Origin: SIG77 sp045589595
Lineage (GTDB): Bacteria; Verrucomicrobiota; Lentisphaeria; Victivallales; UBA1829
Direction: 5' to 3'
DNA length: 64,000 nt
Assembly: GCA_045589595.1 (NCBI GenBank)
Contig: JAZNPK010000022.1
Coordinates: 1 to 64,000, forward strand
Each line of letters starts with the position of its first letter. The first letter of the stretch is position 1. Made by a program: the position numbers and the translations under genes. Below, in pieces: positions 59,547 to 64,000 of this stretch. The notes under the pieces are model-generated. The model had not been told where the DNA came from. It did no database searches and saw only the letters and a list, made by a program, of their open reading frames with translations.

Positions 59547-59597
59547 TTTGTTTACCAATTTGTTTACTAATATAAAACCATAACAAAACAAAGTCAA
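59547..59597 (-). promoter_or_regulatory. Promoter and direct-repeat candidate operator of the FAD-oxidoreductase operon
   Basis: On the minus strand TTGACT (59592-59597), a 17-bp spacer and TATATT (59569-59574). Immediately downstream the 9-mer TTTGTTTAC (plus strand) occurs twice, at 59547-59555 and 59559-59567, a 12-bp direct repeat lying over the predicted transcription start. That placement suits a repressor, possibly the operon's own XRE-cupin protein. Confidence 0.6.
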
Positions 59598-59632
59598 GCC
59601 ACGCAATGCAGATTTCCCGGAAAAATACAGAC

Positions 59633-59664
59633 AAAAAAATGGCGTCCCGGGGTGGAACGCCATT
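59633..59664 (-). terminator. Intrinsic terminator of the Ala/Pro-rich protein gene
   Basis: On the minus strand AATGGCGT (59657-59664) pairs with ACGCCATT (59638-59645), followed by a T-run (59633-59639). It separates this gene from the FAD-oxidoreductase operon. Confidence 0.85.
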
Positions 59665-59688
59665 GAAGATTCGTATTAAGTATATGAT

Positions 59689-60684
59689 TTACAGAGAAAT
59701 ATTGATCTGAACAGGTGCCGGAGCCGCAGGGGCGGCGGGAGCTGCGGGTGCTGCTGCAGGAGCGGCGGGAGCCGTCGGTGCCAACGGGACAGCCGGAGCC
59801 ATCGGAGCCATCGGAGCCGCGGGTGCGGCGGGGGCGGCAGGAGCTGCAGGTGCGGCAGGAGCAACGGGTGTGGCAGGGGCAACGGGGGCGGCAGGGGCAA
59901 CGGGTGCAACGGGTGCTGCTGCTGCGGCGGCGGGATCTGCGGCAGGAGTTGCGGCGGCAGCGGCAGTAGGATCTGCGGCAGGATCTGCGGCAGGAGTTGC
60001 GGCGGCGGGGGCGGGAGCCGGTTCAGAGCCGGGCAAAACTTTTCCGCAGAGACCGGCGGGTGCTTTCTGGACATCTGCCACGGTCTGGAACGCAGTTCCG
60101 GCAGGGAGTTGACGCAGATAGATCTGATCCGGAGGCAGGGGTGATTTTCCGCCGATCTTACGCGTCAGCAGATAAGGACCGGCGAACTGTCCGCCCGGCG
60201 GCAGCTGCGCACCGGACACGGCAAAAAGCATTCTGATGAATGTATCTTTCTGCTGTTTGGGCAGGACCCAGGAATCTTTCTTCATGGAATAAGGATTGTC
60301 GTCCGTGGCAATGGCAAGGCATACACCGGCGGAGCCGTTGATATCGAGCGCGAAATCGAAGCGGGAGAATCCCCGGTCTTTCGGCAGGGAAATGATCAGC
60401 TGCGCCCAGCGTGTATCATCGCCGTAAGGGGAAACATCAAGATCGTTTTCATCGTTGATGGCGGGTTTTTCGGCAGATACTTCCGCACAGAGGATCGTGG
60501 CGTAGCCTTTGCGGATGAGATAACTGGTGGCGTCCGGCGATACCGGAACGACCGGGGCGGTCGCGACTTGGGCTGTTGTTTCTGCGGCAGGTTCAGCGGG
60601 GGCGGCATCCTGTGCAGTAATACCCGCCGGAAGCAGAGCGGTGCCGAGGGCTGCGAGGAAAATTCCTTTGATTCTGGATTTCAT
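59689..60684 (-). CDS. Exported protein with Ala/Pro-rich C-terminal tail, unknown function
   Basis: A 331-residue protein with a signal peptide (MKSRIKGIFLAALGTALLPA). A globular middle (about 45-215) has invasion-associated-locus-B-like features, such as the early RWAQLIISLPKDRGFSRFDF and the later SGAQLPPGGQFAGPYLLTRK, but no family is firmly recognised. The last ~110 residues are almost only Ala, Pro, Val, Met and Asp in short repeats (APAAPAAPAAP type), ending QINISL; such tails may span peptidoglycan. The start at 60684 has GGAG 9 nt upstream. Monocistronic, with its own promoter and terminator. Confidence 0.75.
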   Translation of the reverse strand: MKSRIKGIFLAALGTALLPAGITAQDAAPAEPAAETTAQVATAPVVPVSPDATSYLIRKGYATILCAEVSAEKPAINDENDLDVSPYGDDTRWAQLIISLPKDRGFSRFDFALDINGSAGVCLAIATDDNPYSMKKDSWVLPKQQKDTFIRMLFAVSGAQLPPGGQFAGPYLLTRKIGGKSPLPPDQIYLRQLPAGTAFQTVADVQKAPAGLCGKVLPGSEPAPAPAAATPAADPAADPTAAAAATPAADPAAAAAAPVAPVAPAAPVAPATPVAPAAPAAPAAPAAPAAPMAPMAPAVPLAPTAPAAPAAAPAAPAAPAAPAPVQINISL

Positions 60685-60727
60685 ATTGGTTTTCTCCGGT
60701 CATAGTTCAATCTGTTATGCATACAGT

Positions 60728-60756
60728 AAATTAGCAACTCTTCTGCGATTTGTCAA
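60728..60756 (-). promoter_or_regulatory. Promoter of the Ala/Pro-rich protein gene
   Basis: On the minus strand TTGACA (60751-60756), a 17-bp spacer and TAATTT (60728-60733). Confidence 0.6.
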
Positions 60757-60765
60757 GGGGCGGTA

Positions 60766-60794
60766 TTGCATTTCTTTAAAAAAGGGAGTATATT
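60766..60794 (+). promoter_or_regulatory. Promoter of the acyltransferase-rpe operon
   Basis: TTGCAT (60766-60771), a 17-bp spacer and TATATT (60789-60794), about 43 nt before the predicted transcript reaches the ATG. It diverges from the promoter at 60728-60756. Confidence 0.6.
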
Positions 60795-60843
60795 ACATTC
60801 ATATAACATAAAAAACAATCCTTTTACAGAAAGAGTAACGCCC

Positions 60844-61824
60844 ATGAGTTCCAAGCCCCGCAGCAAGATCATCGACGAGATCCAGTACCGTTTTTTTCTT
60901 CTGGGAGCCGGTATCATCCGTATCAGTTCCCTGAAATTTGCATACGCCCTCGCACGCTTTGTCGGCACATTGTTTTATACCTTTGACTGGAAACACCGCA
61001 ACCGTGCCATCAGCCACATTCTGCACAGCGGCATCCGCACGACGAAGAAGGATGCGAAGGCATTGGCAAAGACCAATATGATCCACATGGTGAAAGTTTT
61101 TGTGGAGATCATCAAGTTTGACCAGATCATCAATGCGGACAACATCCACGAATACATCAAGGCTGCGGACGATCCCATTTCCCAAAAGATCTTCAATCCG
61201 GAAACCACCTTTCAGACCATTCTCGCCACGGCACATCTGGGGAACTGGGAACTTGCCGGTGGAACGCACTCGGTCCTTACCGATACGCCCATGACATCCA
61301 TCATGCGGCCTCTGGGCAACGAAAAGATCGGCAACTATTTCTACAGTCACCGCAGCAGTTTCCGCCACAAAACGGTATCGAAAGAAAAAGGTCTGCGCCC
61401 CCTGCTTCTGGCACACAAAGAAGGCGAAAACATCACCATTGTTGCGGACCAGCACGCCAGTAAAAAAGAAGGTGTGGAAGTCACATTCTTCGGACATCCC
61501 GCCCGGGCTCATGCAACGCCCGCGCTGCTGCATCTGCGGACCGGTACGCCCATTTCCATGCCTTATCTTCTGCGTGTGGACGATGAATTTCATTTTGAAT
61601 TCCATTGCGAAGTGGAACCCCTTGTTTACGAACCCACCGGCGATAAGGAAGCCGATGTGAAAGCCATCTGTCAGCTTTACACCAGCCATATCGAGCAGGC
61701 TGTCCGCAAATATCCGGAACAGTGGCTGTGGGCGCACCGCCGCTGGCTGGATCTGCACCGCGGACACGATCACGAATACAAAGACGGGAAAAAAATAGAG
61801 GACACAACAAAAGAGGAGGCATAA
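60844..61824 (+). CDS. LpxL/HtrB-type lipid A acyltransferase
   Basis: A 326-residue inner-membrane acyltransferase that adds a secondary acyl chain to lipid A. The catalytic HX4E motif is H131-x4-E136 in ATAHLGNWELAGG; VADQHASKKEGVEVTFFG and the C-terminal PEQWLWAHRRW are family blocks. A hydrophobic N-terminal segment lies near 17-45. The start at 60844 (MSSKPRSKII) is chosen over 60766 because the latter lies upstream of the promoter -10; its ribosome site (AAAGAG) is weak. The presence of this gene argues for an LPS outer membrane. rpe follows after 1 bp. Confidence 0.9.
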   Translation: MSSKPRSKIIDEIQYRFFLLGAGIIRISSLKFAYALARFVGTLFYTFDWKHRNRAISHILHSGIRTTKKDAKALAKTNMIHMVKVFVEIIKFDQIINADNIHEYIKAADDPISQKIFNPETTFQTILATAHLGNWELAGGTHSVLTDTPMTSIMRPLGNEKIGNYFYSHRSSFRHKTVSKEKGLRPLLLAHKEGENITIVADQHASKKEGVEVTFFGHPARAHATPALLHLRTGTPISMPYLLRVDDEFHFEFHCEVEPLVYEPTGDKEADVKAICQLYTSHIEQAVRKYPEQWLWAHRRWLDLHRGHDHEYKDGKKIEDTTKEEA

Positions 61825-61825
61825 A

Positions 61826-62497
61826 ATGAAACGGTTCAAAAGCAGTCAGATCCTGATCGCGCCGTCCATGCTGGCGGCGGATTTTGCACGGTTGGGAGAT
61901 GAAGTGCGCGCCATTGATGAAGGCGGAGCGGAACTGGTGCATCTGGATGTGATGGATGGACATTTTGTGCCGAATCTGACCATCGGACCCGCACTGGTCG
62001 CCTCGCTGCGGAAACATACGGCGCGCCTGTTTGATGTTCATCTGATGCTGACCGATCCCCTGAAATATGTGGATGCCTTCGCAAAAGCAGGTTCGGATCA
62101 TATCACCTTCCACATTGAGGCAGAAAGCGACATCGCAGAAACCATCCGCGCCATTCACGATGCCGGGATGACTGCCGGACTGACGCTGAAACCCGGAACC
62201 CCGGTGGAAACGCTGTTCCCATGGCTCAATGATGTGGAAATGGTGCTTGTCATGACGGTTGAACCGGGCTTCGGCGGACAGAAATTCATGGCGGATCAGC
62301 TGGAAAAAGTAAAAGCTCTCCGCAAAGAACTGGACCGCATCGGGCATCCGGATTGTCATATTCAGGTGGACGGCGGTCTGGGTGCCGGAAATGTGGCTCA
62401 GGCGATCGCGGCCGGTGCCAATGTGATCGTTGCCGGGACATCCGTATTCCGTCATCCCGGAGGCGCTTCAGCGGCAATCGCGGAACTGAAAGCCTGA
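61826..62497 (+). CDS. rpe: Ribulose-phosphate 3-epimerase
   Basis: A 223-residue TIM-barrel enzyme that interconverts ribulose-5-phosphate and xylulose-5-phosphate in the pentose phosphate pathway. Metal and catalytic residues are visible in APSMLAADF, HLDVMDGHFVPN, FDVHLMLTDP, VMTVEPGFGGQKF and QVDGGL. Length and motifs are standard. GAGGAGG lies just upstream of the ATG, within the end of the acyltransferase gene; the two genes are evidently co-transcribed, and the radical-SAM gene starts 4 bp after its stop. Confidence 0.97.
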   Translation: MKRFKSSQILIAPSMLAADFARLGDEVRAIDEGGAELVHLDVMDGHFVPNLTIGPALVASLRKHTARLFDVHLMLTDPLKYVDAFAKAGSDHITFHIEAESDIAETIRAIHDAGMTAGLTLKPGTPVETLFPWLNDVEMVLVMTVEPGFGGQKFMADQLEKVKALRKELDRIGHPDCHIQVDGGLGAGNVAQAIAAGANVIVAGTSVFRHPGGASAAIAELKA

Positions 62498-62501
62498 CCG
62501 C

Positions 62502-64000
62502 ATGAAACAACTCCGGTTTTTCCGGGACGACCTTGCGGAACGGCACGGTTTTTCCATGCAGCGGATCCCGCTGGATCCGGGCTTTGCATGTCCCCACGGC
62601 AGATGCGCATTCTGCGGAGCTGACGGCAGCCGTGCGCGCCACCTTGAAGGGGGTATGACGATCCCGGAACAGGTGAAACGGGGCATCCGTTATGTCCGTG
62701 ACCGCTATCACTCAGACGGACCATACATTGCTTATTTTCAGGCATTTACCGGAACGAATGCGCCCATAGAAACGATCCGCTCGGTTTATGAAGAAGCGTT
62801 ATCACTGGCGGATTTCAGAATGATCGTCATCGGTACGCGCCCGGATTGTCTGCCGGAGGAATGTCTGGACTATCTGGCAGAACTCAAAATGAGGTATGAC
62901 GTTCTGGTGGAACTGGGCGTTCAGACGGCGAACGATGAAACATTGCGCCGGATCGATCGCGGACACGATTTTGCCTGTGCGGCAGATGCGGCGCGGCGGC
63001 TTCATGCCCGGGGGATCCCCGTGGCGGCACACCTGATCCTCGGTCTGCCCGGCGAAACGGAACAGGACTGGATCGATACGGCGAGAGCCGTTGCGGCATT
63101 GCCCTTCTGCGCGGTGAAAATGCATCAGCTGCTGGTACTGAAAGGGACAAAACTTGCAGCACAGTATGCCGCGGCGCCCTTCCCCACACTGAACGAATAC
63201 GAATATGCTGCGGCATTGGAAAAATTTCTGCGTGAATTGCCGGACAGTATGTCGGTCCTGCGTCTGACGGCAGAATCGGAAAATGAAGGCATCATCGCGC
63301 CGAAATGGTGGATGAAAAAGGGGCAGTTCCGGGAAATGTTTCTGGAAAAATTCGCCTCCGGTCAGGGCAGATTCACACCCTGCCGCACGGAGGACGGGAC
63401 TTATACCTTATATCATCCGTCCTACCGGCAGCATTTCCACAGTCTTGCGGGCGCTGCGGCGGAATCGGTCAAAAAATATCTGGAGCCGTCCGGACTGGCG
63501 GAACGGTTGAGCCGGGGCGATACAGTGGAACTGCTGGATATCGGTTTCGGGCTTGGCTGCAATGCCCGCAGTGCCATGGCTCTTGCGGCAGAGACCGGAA
63601 AGGGAAAAGTCCGGATCACCTCACTGGAATCCGACCGGAATGTGATCCCCGCCGCACTGACGCTGCCGGATTGCGACCGGGAATTTTTCCAGACATTGCT
63701 GGATCAGGACGGCGTTGTCCGCACCCCGTTTGCCGATCTGAAAATCCTGTTCGGCGACGCCCGGAAAACATTGAAGGAACTGCCGGAAGACCGGATGTTT
63801 GATGTGATTTTCCTTGACGGATTTTCACCCGATACCAACCCGGAACTGTGGACCGCTGATTTTCTCCGCGTGCTTGCAGATCATTTGAAACCGGATGGTG
63901 TTCTGACCACATATTCTTCGGCATATCCGCTTTTCGGCGCCATTCTGGAAGCGGGATTGCATCTCTACCGCTCCGAACCCTTCGGCAGAAAACGGCCCGG
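62502..64000 (+). CDS. Radical SAM (TIGR01212/YtqA-like) fused to MnmC/DUF752-type methyltransferase, truncated at window end
   Basis: 499 complete codons are visible, running off the right edge. Residues 1-~310 are a radical SAM protein of the TIGR01212 (YhcC/YtqA) group, with cluster cysteines C30, C35 and C38 (ACPHGRCAFCG, CX4CX2C rather than the usual CX3CX2C) and family blocks such as VELGVQTANDETLRRIDRGH and LILGLPGETEQDW. From about 310 a second domain begins: SAM-binding LLDIGFGLGCNARSAM (about 344-360) and FLDGFSPDTNPELW (about 438-451), the signature of the MnmC N-terminal (DUF752/MnmD) tRNA methyltransferase. The fusion probably acts on the wobble uridine of tRNA. It starts 4 bp after rpe with a weak ribosome site. 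Confidence 0.85.
   Translation, partial: MKQLRFFRDDLAERHGFSMQRIPLDPGFACPHGRCAFCGADGSRARHLEGGMTIPEQVKRGIRYVRDRYHSDGPYIAYFQAFTGTNAPIETIRSVYEEALSLADFRMIVIGTRPDCLPEECLDYLAELKMRYDVLVELGVQTANDETLRRIDRGHDFACAADAARRLHARGIPVAAHLILGLPGETEQDWIDTARAVAALPFCAVKMHQLLVLKGTKLAAQYAAAPFPTLNEYEYAAALEKFLRELPDSMSVLRLTAESENEGIIAPKWWMKKGQFREMFLEKFASGQGRFTPCRTEDGTYTLYHPSYRQHFHSLAGAAAESVKKYLEPSGLAERLSRGDTVELLDIGFGLGCNARSAMALAAETGKGKVRITSLESDRNVIPAALTLPDCDREFFQTLLDQDGVVRTPFADLKILFGDARKTLKELPEDRMFDVIFLDGFSPDTNPELWTADFLRVLADHLKPDGVLTTYSSAYPLFGAILEAGLHLYRSEPFGRKRP

Noticed and set aside
59520..59663. 48-residue N-terminal extension of the glycerol-3-phosphate dehydrogenase-like protein
   Set aside because: It would translate through the predicted promoter and terminator; FAD-family proteins begin at MVYDVTVIGAG.

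Overview
The window looks like one contig from a Gram-negative anaerobe of the PVC superphylum. A gut Lentisphaerota/Victivallales-type bacterium is the best guess from gene content, not a database match. The clues are a giant cell-surface gene with a LEPR-like N-terminal motif, a DUF4347 domain and Chlamydia-Pmp-like GGAI/FxxN repeats; a lipid A acyltransferase; paired secretins; Rex; an accBC-Asp23-AmaP cluster; and Ala/Pro-rich envelope proteins. Most promoters that can be read are sigma70-like (TTGACT/TTGACA, 16-18 bp, TATAAT/TATATT). No rRNA, tRNA, CRISPR, phage or transposase gene was seen.

Layout. (1) 1-34511, minus strand: the first 11,503 codons of one uninterrupted gene that runs off the left edge, a putative megadalton surface adhesin built of beta-helix and beta-strand repeats, with its own near-consensus promoter at 34632-34659. 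The long plus-strand ORFs over this stretch are antisense shadows of it. (2) 34930-41220, minus: a compact operon ileS - zinc-ribbon/coiled-coil membrane protein - trpS, closed by a terminator. (3) 41221-46017: a striking four-way-junction palindrome, alr, a divergent M14-type carboxypeptidase with an unknown membrane protein, and a stand-alone 5'-3' exonuclease ending in a sliding-clamp motif. (4) 46144-50110, plus: aroQ (apparently near-leaderless), then accB-accC-Asp23-Asp23-AmaP, linking fatty-acid precursor synthesis with envelope-associated Asp23 proteins. (5) 50137-54892, minus: a NifX-like metal protein with a His/Cys tail, a secreted rhodanese, and a coupled operon of two divergent secretins plus a putative lipoprotein. 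(6) A second copy of the four-way-junction element at 54966-55094, then rex. (7) 55836-59597, minus: a four-gene overlapping operon of two FAD oxidoreductases, a DUF1667 protein and an XRE-cupin regulator, typical of anaerobic glycerol-3-phosphate oxidation, with a 9-bp direct-repeat candidate operator. (8) 59633-64000: an Ala/Pro-rich exported protein, a divergent lpxL-like gene, rpe, and a truncated radical-SAM/MnmC-type methyltransferase fusion.

The most unusual discovery is the pair of 129-159 bp elements at 41347-41505 and 54966-55094. When the second is reverse-complemented, both fold into the same four-way junction: the same closing stem, three arms in the same order, and matching junction linkers with compensatory changes and a conserved G-T(U) wobble. 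They lie in opposite orientations in two unrelated intergenic gaps. They look like members of an undescribed structured extragenic repeat or RNA family. Other strong leads are the >11.5 kcodon gene and the single-polypeptide fusion that could carry out two consecutive tRNA wobble-uridine modification steps.
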